DNA of 64,000 nt from Armatimonadota bacterium. GTDB taxonomy: Bacteria > Armatimonadota > Fimbriimonadia > Fimbriimonadales > Fimbriimonadaceae. The notes under the pieces were generated by a model, which did no database searches, was not told the DNA's origin, and worked only from the letters and a program-made list of their open reading frames with translations. The first letter of the stretch is position 1. The number at the start of each line of letters is the position of its first letter. Of the stretch, positions 32,965 through 41,221 are shown in pieces. A program made the position numbers and the translations under genes. Where the stretch lies: assembly GCA_016789105.1 (NCBI GenBank), contig JAEURN010000002.1:124001-188000 (forward strand). The letters run 5' to 3'.

Positions 32965-34178
32965 CAAGCGAATATCCCCCGCGTAGCGAGAACCCCTTCA
33001 ATCAGGACTTTTAAGTCCACATCAGTATTATACGCCGCGAAGCTCGCCCGGACCGTCCCCGGGATGCCAAGCCGGTCCATCAGCGGCATGCAACAGTGGT
33101 GGCCCGTCCGCACGGCCACCCCATGGCGATCCAAAACGGTTCCCACATCATGGGGATGCGCGAATTCCGTCACGAAACTCACAACCGCTGCCTTTTCTCC
33201 CCCTTCCGCCACCAAACGCACTCCGGGGATCTCGCGCAATGCCTTGCGGCACGCTTCCGCCAATTCATTTTCGTGGCAGGCAATGGCTTCAACCCCATTT
33301 TCGACCATCCAGTCCAAAGCCCGGCTAAACCCGATCGCCCCATCGACGTGCGGGGTTCCCGGTTCAAACCGGTTCGGAATGGTGTTGAACGTCGTCCCGT
33401 CAAAACTCACCGATCGAATCATATCCCCGCCGCCCTGGAACGGGGGCATCGAGTCAAGCAGTTCCCGCCGGCCGTAGAGTGCCCCCATCCCCATCGGCCC
33501 ATAGACCTTGTGCGAGCTCATGGCGTAAAAGTCGGCGCCGAGGGCTTGCACGTCGACCTGCACATGGGCTAGAGCCTGGGCACCGTCAACGACTGCGACC
33601 GCCCCAACATCATGCGCCATCCGGGCGATTTCGGCGACCGGGTTGACCCGGCCCGTCGCATTGCAGACATGTTTGACCCCGACCACCTTGACCGGTCCGG
33701 AAAGCATCCGCTGAAGGGCCCCCAGGTCGATCTGGCAATCGTCATCGATGGGGATTGGTTTGACCTGCGCGCCAACCCGGTTGGCGGCCAACTGCCACGG
33801 CACGATGTTGGCGTGGTGCTCCATCGTGCTCAACAAGATCTCGTCCCCTGGCCCGAGATTGGCCGCTCCCCAAGAGTGGGCGACGAGGTTTAGGCTCTCC
33901 GTGCATCCTTTGGTCCAGATGATTTCTGCCGACTCTTTGGCATTGACAAACGTCCGCACGCGGTCGCGGGCCGATTCAAAGGCATCGGTCGCCTCCTGGC
34001 TCAATGTGTGCACCCCGCGGTGCACGTTTGCGTTGCAACTGCGCGAAAAAGCGTCCATCGCCGCCAGCACACAATCTGGCCGCTGCATCGTCGCCGCATT
34101 ATCTAAATAGGCAAGCGCCCGGCCATGAACCTGCCTTTCCAAAATCGGGAATTGGGGATGCAGATCTTTTCCGACCAC
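32964..34178 (-). CDS. sufS: Cysteine desulfurase SufS
   Basis: A 404-residue PLP enzyme of class V aminotransferase fold that takes sulfur from cysteine. Seen: LAYLDNAATMQRP at the N-terminus, TKGCTESLNLVAHSW, the PLP-binding pattern LLSTMEHHANIVPWQ, the Schiff-base lysine in MSSHKVYGPMGMGALYG (about residue 230), and the active cysteine in VRTGHHCCMPLMDR (about residue 365). Start is GTG at 34178. First gene of sufS-sufU-sufT-rrf2-iscA. SufB lies 5.5 kb away and sufC/sufD are not in the window. Confidence 0.95.
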   Translation of the reverse strand: MVGKDLHPQFPILERQVHGRALAYLDNAATMQRPDCVLAAMDAFSRSCNANVHRGVHTLSQEATDAFESARDRVRTFVNAKESAEIIWTKGCTESLNLVAHSWGAANLGPGDEILLSTMEHHANIVPWQLAANRVGAQVKPIPIDDDCQIDLGALQRMLSGPVKVVGVKHVCNATGRVNPVAEIARMAHDVGAVAVVDGAQALAHVQVDVQALGADFYAMSSHKVYGPMGMGALYGRRELLDSMPPFQGGGDMIRSVSFDGTTFNTIPNRFEPGTPHVDGAIGFSRALDWMVENGVEAIACHENELAEACRKALREIPGVRLVAEGGEKAAVVSFVTEFAHPHDVGTVLDRHGVAVRTGHHCCMPLMDRLGIPGTVRASFAAYNTDVDLKVLIEGVLATRGIFA

Positions 34179-34229
34179 ATTCCGTTTCTACCGGTTTTGA
34201 ACCCCGTGGACGCTTCAGGTCCCGGCAGG

Positions 34230-34260
34230 GGGCAAATTGCAACTGACATTTGCCCTTTTT
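34230..34260 (+). terminator. Orphan plus-strand terminator upstream of the EAL gene
   Basis: GGGCAAAT (34230-34237) and ATTTGCCC (34248-34255) form a stem with ten-base loop followed by TTTTT. No plus-strand gene lies upstream; sufS is on the other strand. Confidence 0.6.
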
Positions 34261-34301
34261 CAACACATTTTTCCACATATGGGGAAAACTCCGGCCAACA
34301 C

Positions 34302-34310
34302 TGGTATTAT
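34302..34310 (+). promoter_or_regulatory. Extended -10 promoter (TGGTATTAT) of the EAL gene
   Basis: TGG directly before TATTAT fits an extended -10 element, giving a leader of about 58 bases before the TTG at 34375. No clear -35. Confidence 0.5.
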
Positions 34311-34374
34311 TCCCGCTGGCATTAGTTCGGGCATCGAATGGTGAGAACCCGAATTGATCCAAAGAGGATTCATC

Positions 34375-35439
34375 TTGCCATTGCGCGCGTTCATTTTCAG
34401 CGCCCAAGGCCGGCAAAAAAATGAATACCGGGGCTCCGGGGTCGCCGTCTTCAGCGACGACCGGGATGTGGCCGCAAAGGGTCGGGGATTGGGACAACCC
34501 GATTTGGTCAACGGCTCGGTGTTCCATTTCGCAGGCCACGGGTGGGAAGAAGCCCTGGAAGGCTTTGCGCAATCCCTGTCACACGGTGAGATATCCACAT
34601 GTGCCGCCGTGCGCTACTGCTCCGATGAACCTGTGGAGCCATGGCGGGCCCTGTCTCTCGGCGACCTGCTCACCCAGATTTCCGGCAAATGGTTTGAAGA
34701 CCTATTGGACGACAACCGGCTCATTGCCCACTTCCAGCCGATCTACAGCCTTAAATCTTGCCGGACCATCGGCTTTGAAGCCCTGGCGCGCGGAGTCGAG
34801 CACGACGGGCTCCGATCCGGGTTCGAACTCTCATCCACCGCCAACCGGTTGGGAATGGGAAAGATCTTTGACCAACGCGCCCGGCTTGCCGCCTGCGACG
34901 GTTTGAACGGACTCGTCCATCCGGATGAGTCGATCTTCCTCAACTTGGCGCCCGCCGAATACGGCACCGGTTGCGATGAAATCCATATGACGGTCTTTGC
35001 GTTGCGGAACGCTGGCGTCGCCCCCGCGCAAGTCGTTTTCGAATTCATTGAATCCGAAGGGTTCCCAGGCGAATCCGCCCTCCTCAACTTGGTGGCTTGC
35101 ATTCGGGAATCCGGGGCCCGCATCGCCCTCGACGATTTTGGATCTGGGCACAGCACCATCGCCACCGCAGAAATCGTCCGGCCTGACATCGTCAAATTCG
35201 ACCGGTCACTGATCCAATCCGCCGATTGCGAAGCCAAGGAAGCCGTTTGCACGTCGCTCGTGGCCTTTTGCCGGGCTCTGGGATCCCAAACCGTTGCCGA
35301 AGGGATCGAAACCCTCCCGCAGCTAGCCTTTGCGGAACGGTGCGGGTTCGATTGCGTCCAAGGGTGGCTGATCGGGCGACCCGCCGCTGTCCCCTTCCGG
35401 CCGAACCTCGAACTCCAACAGAGCCTGATCGACTACTGA
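34375..35439 (+). CDS. EAL-domain c-di-GMP phosphodiesterase with novel N-terminus
   Basis: A 354-residue protein. Start TTG 34375 has GAGGA six bases before it. The first 105 or so residues match no domain I know and contain several cysteines. The EAL domain (about 105-350) looks catalytically complete: GFEALARG (EAL), LNLAP (Asn), VFEFIES (Glu), IALDDFGSGHS (DDFG-x-G), PDIVKFDRSLI (Lys-x-x-Asp), VAEGIET (Glu) and QGWLIGRP (Gln). It should hydrolyse c-di-GMP to pGpG and so affect pili or attachment. No signal peptide or membrane helix, so cytosolic. Ends with a seven-base overlap with the converging lipid kinase. Confidence 0.92.
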   Translation: MPLRAFIFSAQGRQKNEYRGSGVAVFSDDRDVAAKGRGLGQPDLVNGSVFHFAGHGWEEALEGFAQSLSHGEISTCAAVRYCSDEPVEPWRALSLGDLLTQISGKWFEDLLDDNRLIAHFQPIYSLKSCRTIGFEALARGVEHDGLRSGFELSSTANRLGMGKIFDQRARLAACDGLNGLVHPDESIFLNLAPAEYGTGCDEIHMTVFALRNAGVAPAQVVFEFIESEGFPGESALLNLVACIRESGARIALDDFGSGHSTIATAEIVRPDIVKFDRSLIQSADCEAKEAVCTSLVAFCRALGSQTVAEGIETLPQLAFAERCGFDCVQGWLIGRPAAVPFRPNLELQQSLIDY

Positions 35440-36350
35440 GCCCAAGACCAATCGTCGAGACGGTTCTGGGGTACCCGGAGCCCCGGGCCGACCAATGTCC
35501 GGAGCACGCCTGGCCGCATCGAAAACTCCAACACGTCGAACCATGATTCCTCGCCGTCGATGACCACCGGCAATTGGGGATTGGTCTGCAACACCAAACG
35601 GTCTGTCTTCATCCAATCGACCTCCTCGGTTTCGGTGTGCTTGCCGGCCAACGCCAAAACCGACGCCCCGATCATATGGCCCACATCGATCGGCTTCACC
35701 GCGTAAACGTCGAATTGGCCGTCGGTCACCGTTGCATCCGGACTGGCCAAAAACGGGCCCGCATGCGTGCGGCCATTGCACACCACCACCTGGATCATCT
35801 CGCCGCTGATCGTTTCGCGTTCCCCCACGATCTCCACCTCGAACGGTTTTGCCTTGCGGATGGCGGAAACGACTGCCGGGCCGTAACTGGCCTTGCCCAA
35901 AATCCCCTTTCCCTGCAGCCCCCGGGCGATGTCGGTGGTCAGACCCACGGTCGCCACGGTCAAAAACGGGCGACCGCTGCAAACCCCCATGTCTAGCCGG
36001 GCGACCCGGCCCTGGGCCAAGGTTTGCGCCGCGCCCGCCAAGTCCTGCGGGATGCCAGACTCCCGAGCGAATTGATTGCCCGTCCCCAATGGCATCACTC
36101 CAAACACGGTTTTGGATCCGGCGAAAAGCCCGGCTACACTGCCCAGCGTTCCGTCTCCGCCCCCGACGATGACGGCTTTGGCCCCGCCTGCGACCCGTGA
36201 TTCCACCAAGGCCCGCATTTCTTCGAAGCTGGAACAGAGGCGCGACTCGGCCAATTCCAGGCCCGCCGCCAACAAGGCGCCTTCGGCCGACGGGAACTCC
36301 GATTGGGACCGCCGTGACCCTTCATTGGCATAAAAGAACACCCCGCCCAT
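35433..36350 (-). CDS. Diacylglycerol/lipid kinase (YegS/DgkB type)
   Basis: A 305-residue soluble lipid kinase. Two family motifs are clear: VIVGGGDGTLGSVAG (about residue 62, ATP-binding GGDGT) and VMPLGTGNQFARE (about residue 85, PLGTGN). A C-terminal beta sandwich includes VVVCNGRTHAGPF and VVIDGEESWFDVLEF, the latter being the usual 'DGE' strand. It phosphorylates diacylglycerol or a related lipid. GATAAT lies seven bases before the ATG. Confidence 0.9.
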   Translation of the reverse strand: MGGVFFYANEGSRRSQSEFPSAEGALLAAGLELAESRLCSSFEEMRALVESRVAGGAKAVIVGGGDGTLGSVAGLFAGSKTVFGVMPLGTGNQFARESGIPQDLAGAAQTLAQGRVARLDMGVCSGRPFLTVATVGLTTDIARGLQGKGILGKASYGPAVVSAIRKAKPFEVEIVGERETISGEMIQVVVCNGRTHAGPFLASPDATVTDGQFDVYAVKPIDVGHMIGASVLALAGKHTETEEVDWMKTDRLVLQTNPQLPVVIDGEESWFDVLEFSMRPGVLRTLVGPGLRVPQNRLDDWSWAQ

Positions 36351-36357
36351 AAGCCAG

Positions 36358-36363
36358 ATTATC
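36358..36363 (-). promoter_or_regulatory. -10 element (GATAAT) of the lipid kinase
   Basis: GATAAT ends seven bases before the ATG at 36350 on the minus strand. No Shine-Dalgarno site lies between. Confidence 0.5.
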
Positions 36364-36415
36364 CATACGCCGCCAAACTGCGAACATTTCCGGCGTCCAA
36401 AACATTAGGACGGAC

Positions 36416-36952
36416 ATGAAGGCACTCCTCATCGCTTCCCTTGCCGCACTCGCCGGGTTCGGCCTTTACGCCACCCAAAACCGGGCCCAATCCAATGGGG
36501 AACCCGAAAAGATCGGCGGAATCCCTGTGACCAACAAGTCGCCCCAACGCAAGGACAAAGTTGTTAAGACCGATGCCCAATGGAAAGCCCAACTCACCGA
36601 TCAGCAATACCGGATTTTGCGCGCCAAGGGCACCGAGGCTGCCTTTTGTGGCGGTCACCTAAACAACCACGAAGAAGGCGTCTTCTCGTGCGTCGGTTGC
36701 GGGCTTCCTTTGTTCAAATCGGATGCCAAATTTGAATCCGGCACCGGATGGCCCAGCTTTTTCCAACCCTATAACCAAGAAAACATCTGGCTCAAAGCCG
36801 ACGACAGTTACGGCATGCACCGGATCGAAGTCCTTTGCGCCCGGTGCGATGGACACCTCGGACACGTTTTCGATGACGGACCGAGCGACAAAACGGGGCT
36901 CCGGTATTGCATCAACGGAGACATCCTGACGTTCAAAAAATCCGGAAACTGA
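36416..36952 (+). CDS. msrB: Exported methionine-R-sulfoxide reductase B
   Basis: A 178-residue MsrB with an N-terminal signal or anchor (MKALLIASLAALAGFGLYATQNRA), so it repairs oxidised methionine outside the cytoplasm. Zinc cysteines are CVGC and CARC; GTGWPSFFQP and HRIEVLCARCDGHLGHVFDDGP are the family motifs; the catalytic cysteine is in LRYCINGDILTF near the C-terminus. The usual resolving cysteine position is filled by Ala-Phe-Cys at 'AAFCGG', so recycling is probably by thioredoxin-like proteins. AGGA is the only weak ribosome site. Confidence 0.94.
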   Translation: MKALLIASLAALAGFGLYATQNRAQSNGEPEKIGGIPVTNKSPQRKDKVVKTDAQWKAQLTDQQYRILRAKGTEAAFCGGHLNNHEEGVFSCVGCGLPLFKSDAKFESGTGWPSFFQPYNQENIWLKADDSYGMHRIEVLCARCDGHLGHVFDDGPSDKTGLRYCINGDILTFKKSGN

Positions 36953-36972
36953 TTTTTGGCCGCTTCGTCGGG

Positions 36973-36978
36973 CACAAT
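36973..36978 (+). promoter_or_regulatory. -10-like element (CACAAT) of the CocE-type hydrolase
   Basis: CACAAT ends six bases before the ATG at 36985. Weaker than the consensus at position 1 but with A and T at positions 2 and 6. Confidence 0.35.
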
Positions 36979-36984
36979 GCAAAA

Positions 36985-38832
36985 ATGTTGCGTGCCCGAA
37001 TTTTCGTGGCGTTGGCGGCCCTCGCCGCCTTGGCAGTCCCCGTTGCCGCCCAAAACCCCCAGGATCAGTACCAAAAGTACGAGTACATGATCCCAATGCG
37101 GGACGGGGCAAAGCTCTACACCGCCGTCTATGTGCCCAAAAGCCTGACCGGCCAATCGCCGATCCTGCTGGAAAGGACGCCCTATTCCGCCGGGCCATAC
37201 GGGCCCACCGCCTACCGGGGCGGCCACCGGGGATCGCAAAAGTTCAAAGATGCCCAATACATCTTTGCCTATCAGGACGTGCGGGGGCACTACATGTCCG
37301 AGGGCACCTTCGTTGATGTCCGGCCCCAGCTCAGCCAGACCTTCCAGCACAACGGGATCGAACCCAACCCCCACGACATCGATGAAAGCACCGACACCTA
37401 CGATACTGTAGACTACTTGATCCAAAATGTGCCGCACACCAACGGCCGGGTCGGAATCTGGGGAATCAGCTATCCCGGGGGCTATGCCGCACTTGGCGCC
37501 CTGTGCGGGCATCCGGCCCTGGTGGCCGCCAGCCCCCAAGCCCCAACGGCCGATTGGTTCCTCGGTGACGACTTCCACCACAACGGCGCATTCATGCTCC
37601 AGGATTTCATTTCCTTTTACAGCGGTTTCGGCGTCGTGCAAGATAAACCCGGCCCCACTCGGCCGCCGGGCATCCCGATCAACATCAATGGGGACGCCTA
37701 CAAATACTTCCTGGATCTCGGCGGCCTTGCCAATGTCGAGACCAAGCTCTACAAGGGTCAAATCCCGTTTTGGCAAGACGGCATCCGCAACGACACCTAC
37801 AACGACTTTTGGCAGGCCCGTTCCATCCATTCGCACCTCATTAACGTCAAACCCGCGTGCCTTTGGGTGGGCGGGTTCTATGACGCCGAAGACTGCTATG
37901 GTCCGATGGCCTGCTACAAAGCGATGGAACTCACCGGCCGCCAACCCAACAACTGGCTGGTGATGGGCCCCTGGTACCACGGCATGTGGGCCAGCGGCGC
38001 CGGACAAAAATTCCATGTGCACGACTGGGGCTCAAACACCAGCACCTATTTCCAGGACGAAATCGAGTTCCCGTTCTTCGATGCCTTCCTGCGGGGAGAC
38101 CGCAAGTATTCGCGTCCCAAAGCCACCGTTTTCGATAGCGGGGCAAAGGTTTGGAAAACGTTTGACACATGGCCGCCAACGCAGTCCAAACTGGCCAACC
38201 ACTACCTGGATCCAGCCGGAAAGTTGACCGAGACCAAACGGTCTCAAATTGGCAAGTTGAGTTATGTCAGCGACCCCGCCAACCCGGTTCCTTACCAAGG
38301 GGGCACCCTGACCAGGCGCACCCGGGAATACATGCTCGATGACCAAAAGTTCGCCATCGGCCGGCCCGACGTCCTCACATTCACCACCGATGCGCTCACC
38401 GCCGACTACGCCGTGGCGGGCAACGTCCAGGCCGAGATTTTCACCCAGATCTCCGGTACCGACTGCGATTTCGTCGTCAAGGTCATCGACGTGTTCCCTG
38501 CCAACGACCCGGTCAACCCCAACTTCCACATGCTCGTCCGGGGTGAAGTCATGCGTTCCAAATTCCGCAATAGCTTCAGCAACCCCCAACCCATGGATCC
38601 AGACCGGATCGAAAGGGTGCCCTTTAGCCTGCCCGACATCTGCCACACCTTCAAAAAAGGCCACCGCATCGAAGTCCAGGTGCAGTCCAGCTGGTTCCCG
38701 CTGGTCGACCGGAATCCCGGGAAGTTTATGAACATCTTCACGGCGACGGACGCCGACTTCCAAAAGTGCAACATCGCCGTGTTCATGGGAGGGGATTCGC
38801 CCAGTCGGATCCGGCTCGGCAAAACCGATTGA
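36985..38832 (+). CDS. Secreted CocE/NonD-family hydrolase (S15-like)
   Basis: A 615-residue exported alpha/beta hydrolase. Signal peptide MLRARIFVALAALAALAVPVAA. The start MIPMRDGAKLYTAVYVPK is typical of CocE/NonD (X-Pro dipeptidyl-peptidase-like) enzymes. The nucleophile is Ser in GIWGISYPGGYAA (about residue 160); Asp is in GGFYDAEDCYG and His in MGPWYHGMWASG. The C-terminal 230 residues form the jelly-roll domain of the family, ending in HRIEVQVQSSWFPLVDRNPG. Substrate may be alpha-amino acid esters or N-terminal peptides. Weak upstream signal, with msrB 32 bases before. Confidence 0.88.
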   Translation: MLRARIFVALAALAALAVPVAAQNPQDQYQKYEYMIPMRDGAKLYTAVYVPKSLTGQSPILLERTPYSAGPYGPTAYRGGHRGSQKFKDAQYIFAYQDVRGHYMSEGTFVDVRPQLSQTFQHNGIEPNPHDIDESTDTYDTVDYLIQNVPHTNGRVGIWGISYPGGYAALGALCGHPALVAASPQAPTADWFLGDDFHHNGAFMLQDFISFYSGFGVVQDKPGPTRPPGIPININGDAYKYFLDLGGLANVETKLYKGQIPFWQDGIRNDTYNDFWQARSIHSHLINVKPACLWVGGFYDAEDCYGPMACYKAMELTGRQPNNWLVMGPWYHGMWASGAGQKFHVHDWGSNTSTYFQDEIEFPFFDAFLRGDRKYSRPKATVFDSGAKVWKTFDTWPPTQSKLANHYLDPAGKLTETKRSQIGKLSYVSDPANPVPYQGGTLTRRTREYMLDDQKFAIGRPDVLTFTTDALTADYAVAGNVQAEIFTQISGTDCDFVVKVIDVFPANDPVNPNFHMLVRGEVMRSKFRNSFSNPQPMDPDRIERVPFSLPDICHTFKKGHRIEVQVQSSWFPLVDRNPGKFMNIFTATDADFQKCNIAVFMGGDSPSRIRLGKTD

Positions 38833-38838
38833 CGGCCA

Positions 38839-39300
38839 TCAGGCCCGGGCGGCGGCGCGCGCTTCTTTGCTCACCCGGCTGAACAGCGTGTGGATCTGCC
38901 GGGCCTCTTCGTCCGTCACAACTTTTTCCCAGCATTCCAAAAGGGCGGTCTGTACGATTTCGCACGCCTTGTGCCGGGCGGCAATGCCTTCCGGAGTTAC
39001 CACGGCGAACCATCCGCGGCGGTCATCGGGAAACGGCTCACGGCGCACCAACCCCTGTTCTTCCAAACGGTCAACCATCCGGGTCAGGCCACTCCGGCTG
39101 AACATCACCGTGTCGGCCAACTCGCTCATCCGAAGCCGATGGCCATCCGCTTCTTCCAAGGTCGAAAGCACATCATAGACTTCCAGCGGCACTTCGTGCG
39201 CTTGTCTCAGGCGCCTATCCAACTCTTTCGTAATCGAAGATTGCGCTTCCAGTAATGTTCGCCATGCTAGGCGGTGATTTTCCGAAATGATGTGAGGCAT
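38839..39300 (-). CDS. MarR-family transcriptional regulator
   Basis: A 153-residue winged-helix regulator with the layout of MarR proteins: helix LLEAQSSITKELDRRLRQ, LEVYDVLSTLEEADGHRLRMSELAD, recognition helix FSRSGLTRMVDRLEEQGLVRRE, and wing DDRRGWFAVVTPEGI. The DRRG-x-x-x-x-x-T motif is the MarR wing signature. Binds DNA as a dimer; ligand unknown. The 340-base region upstream holds three copies of a TGTTCCA half-site (one reversed) that may be its operators. Converges on the CocE hydrolase. Confidence 0.92.
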   Translation of the reverse strand: MPHIISENHRLAWRTLLEAQSSITKELDRRLRQAHEVPLEVYDVLSTLEEADGHRLRMSELADTVMFSRSGLTRMVDRLEEQGLVRREPFPDDRRGWFAVVTPEGIAARHKACEIVQTALLECWEKVVTDEEARQIHTLFSRVSKEARAAARA

Positions 39301-39335
39301 TTTTCTCTCAGGACCGTTTGAGTAGGCAAAACCCG

Positions 39336-39346
39336 CAATTGTTCCA
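39336..39346 (+). repeat. MarR-site candidate CAATTGTTCCA, copy 1
   Basis: Identical to 39487-39497; it lies 36 bases before the MarR start codon, a place where repressor binding would block transcription. Confidence 0.5.
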
Positions 39347-39486
39347 TGCCTGGTATCAGTTACGGGCCAAATTCTCTATCCGACGCAGCCACTGGCTCAA
39401 CATTCCATTTGCAACTAATTTTCACCGCAGTTTTCAGACTCAGCGAAGTCATTGAATCGGAAACATGAACAAATATTTATGAAGAT

Positions 39487-39497
39487 CAATTGTTCCA
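39487..39497 (+). repeat. MarR-site candidate CAATTGTTCCA, copy 2
   Basis: Second perfect copy, about 150 bases from copy 1, with an inverted TGGAACA half-site 21 bases further along at 39519-39525. Confidence 0.5.
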
Positions 39498-39641
39498 AAA
39501 ACAACCACCTTGACCAGCTGGAACATCATGCCGGGCACCCATCCTGACGGGCTGGGGCCAGCGGCGTTGCAATGCGGTCAAAGATTACAAAACCAGCGCG
39601 CTGGCGCCATCTCGCCGCTGCCCCGCAACCGCCAAGGGCAT

Positions 39642-41120
39642 TTAACCCACGGAGTGTTCCAGAGAAACCGCCAAAAGCTTTTGGGCCTCCACGGCAAACT
39701 CCATGGGCAGCTCGCGGAACACATCTTTGCAGAACCCGCTGACGATCATGTTCACGGCGTCTTCCTCGCTGATCCCGCGCTGGGCCAAGTAAAACAGCTG
39801 ATCCTCGCCGATTTTGGATGTTGTCGCTTCGTGCTCCATCATCGCCGTGTTGTTCTTGACTTCAATATAGGGGAACGTGTGCGCGCCGCACCGGTCGCCC
39901 ATCAGCATCGAATCGCAAACGGAATAGTTCCGGGCGCCCGCCGCGCCGGGATTGATCTTGACCAGGCCGCGATAGGTGTTCTGCCCGTTGCCTGCGCTGA
40001 TCCCTTTGCTCACGATCGTCGAGCGCGTGTTCTTGCCAATGTGCACCATCTTGGTTCCGGTGTCGGCTTGCTGCTTGCCTGCCGTCAACGCGACCGAATA
40101 AAACTCGCCGACGCTGGAATCCCCTTTCAGGATCACGCTTGGGTACTTCCAAGTGATGCTGGAACCGGTTTCCACCTGAGTCCAAGTCACCTTGGAGCGG
40201 TCGCCTTCGGCCCGGGCCCGTTTGGTGACGAAATTGAAAATTCCGCCCTTGCCCTCTTTGTCGCCGGGATACCAGTTTTGGACTGTTGAGTATTTAATCT
40301 CCGCATCCGCGTCGGCCCAAAGCTCAACCACGGCCGCATGCAGTTGGTTTTCGTCCCGCTTTGGAGCCGTGCACCCTTCCAAATAACTTACCTTGGCCCC
40401 TTCTTCACACACGATCAATGTCCGTTCGAACTGGCCAGTGTTCTGCTCATTGATGCGGAAGTACGTGCTCAGCTCCATGGGGCAGGTCACCCCTTTCGGC
40501 ACAAAGACAAACGAACCATCCGTGAACACCGCCGAATTCAGGGTCGCATAGAAGTTGTCCGTATAGGGGACAACCTGCCCCAGGTACTTCTTCACGAGCT
40601 CAGAGTGCTCCTTGACCGCCTCGCTGATCGGCATAAAGATCACGCCCGCCTCTTTCAACTTCTCCTTGAATGTGGTGGCCACGCTGACACTGTCGAAAAC
40701 CGCATCGACCGCGACATTGGCCAGCATCATCTGCTCTTGCAGGGGAATGCCCAATTTGTTGAAGGTCGCGATCAGCTCGGGATCAGCTTCATCGAGCGAA
40801 TTCAACTTCGGCATCTTTTTTGGCGCGCTGAAATAGCTGATTGATTGCAGATCCGGCTGTTGGTAGCCCACGTTCGGCCACTGCGGGTATTCCATCGTCT
40901 GCAGGTGGCGGTACGCCTTGAGCCGGAAATCCAAGAGCCATTCAGGTTCGCCCTTTTTGGCGCTGATGAACCGGATCACATCCTCATTGAGCCCCGGCGG
41001 AAGCGTGTCGCTTTCGACATTGCTAACGAATCCCCATTTGTACTCGCGCTCCGCGTAATGCTCCAAAAGGGCGTCGTCGTTCTCGAATTCAATGGCGGTG
41101 GCTTCCGGGTTTTCCAACAT
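39642..41120 (-). CDS. sufB: Fe-S cluster assembly scaffold SufB
   Basis: A 492-residue SufB, the scaffold subunit of SufBCD on which clusters are built. Strong family segments: [62 protein letters not shown], and near the end [23 protein letters not shown] with the conserved Cys and His, then [21 protein letters not shown]. Length normal. It is alone here: sufC and sufD are not adjacent, and the sufS-sufU operon lies 5.5 kb away. Its own promoter is probably near 41180, just beside a large hairpin. Confidence 0.95.
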   Translation of the reverse strand: MLENPEATAIEFENDDALLEHYAEREYKWGFVSNVESDTLPPGLNEDVIRFISAKKGEPEWLLDFRLKAYRHLQTMEYPQWPNVGYQQPDLQSISYFSAPKKMPKLNSLDEADPELIATFNKLGIPLQEQMMLANVAVDAVFDSVSVATTFKEKLKEAGVIFMPISEAVKEHSELVKKYLGQVVPYTDNFYATLNSAVFTDGSFVFVPKGVTCPMELSTYFRINEQNTGQFERTLIVCEEGAKVSYLEGCTAPKRDENQLHAAVVELWADADAEIKYSTVQNWYPGDKEGKGGIFNFVTKRARAEGDRSKVTWTQVETGSSITWKYPSVILKGDSSVGEFYSVALTAGKQQADTGTKMVHIGKNTRSTIVSKGISAGNGQNTYRGLVKINPGAAGARNYSVCDSMLMGDRCGAHTFPYIEVKNNTAMMEHEATTSKIGEDQLFYLAQRGISEEDAVNMIVSGFCKDVFRELPMEFAVEAQKLLAVSLEHSVG

Positions 41121-41184
41121 CGGACAAATGCATCCTGTGGGAGGGGAGATCCCCGTCCCACGACCAAAGTGTACTTTATGGTCC

Positions 41185-41218
41185 GGATTGGGCCGGGGCA
41201 GACGCCCCGGCCCAATCC
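41185..41218 (-). terminator. 15-bp hairpin after the beta-propeller gene
   Basis: GGATTGGGCCGGGGC (41185-41199) pairs perfectly with GCCCCGGCCCAATCC (41204-41218), four-base loop. It starts four bases past the stop of the minus-strand gene. No U-run follows, so it acts as an RNA-stabilising or U-less terminator. Confidence 0.6.
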
Positions 41219-41221
41219 CGC

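Larger units (their letters stand above)
39301..39641. other. 341-base intergenic region with repeated motif CAATTGTTCCA
   Basis: Between the MarR gene and sufB. It holds two identical 11-mers CAATTGTTCCA (39336-39346 and 39487-39497) and one inverted TGGAACA (39519-39525). The sufB-proximal 110 bases are GC-rich, with no gene. No tRNA or known riboswitch is recognised. Confidence 0.6.

Noticed and set aside
39617-39629. GCTGCCCCGCAAC, which resembles the core of a cobalamin riboswitch
   Set aside because: The other conserved boxes are missing or in the wrong order, and on this strand it points into the 3' end of sufB, with no gene to control.
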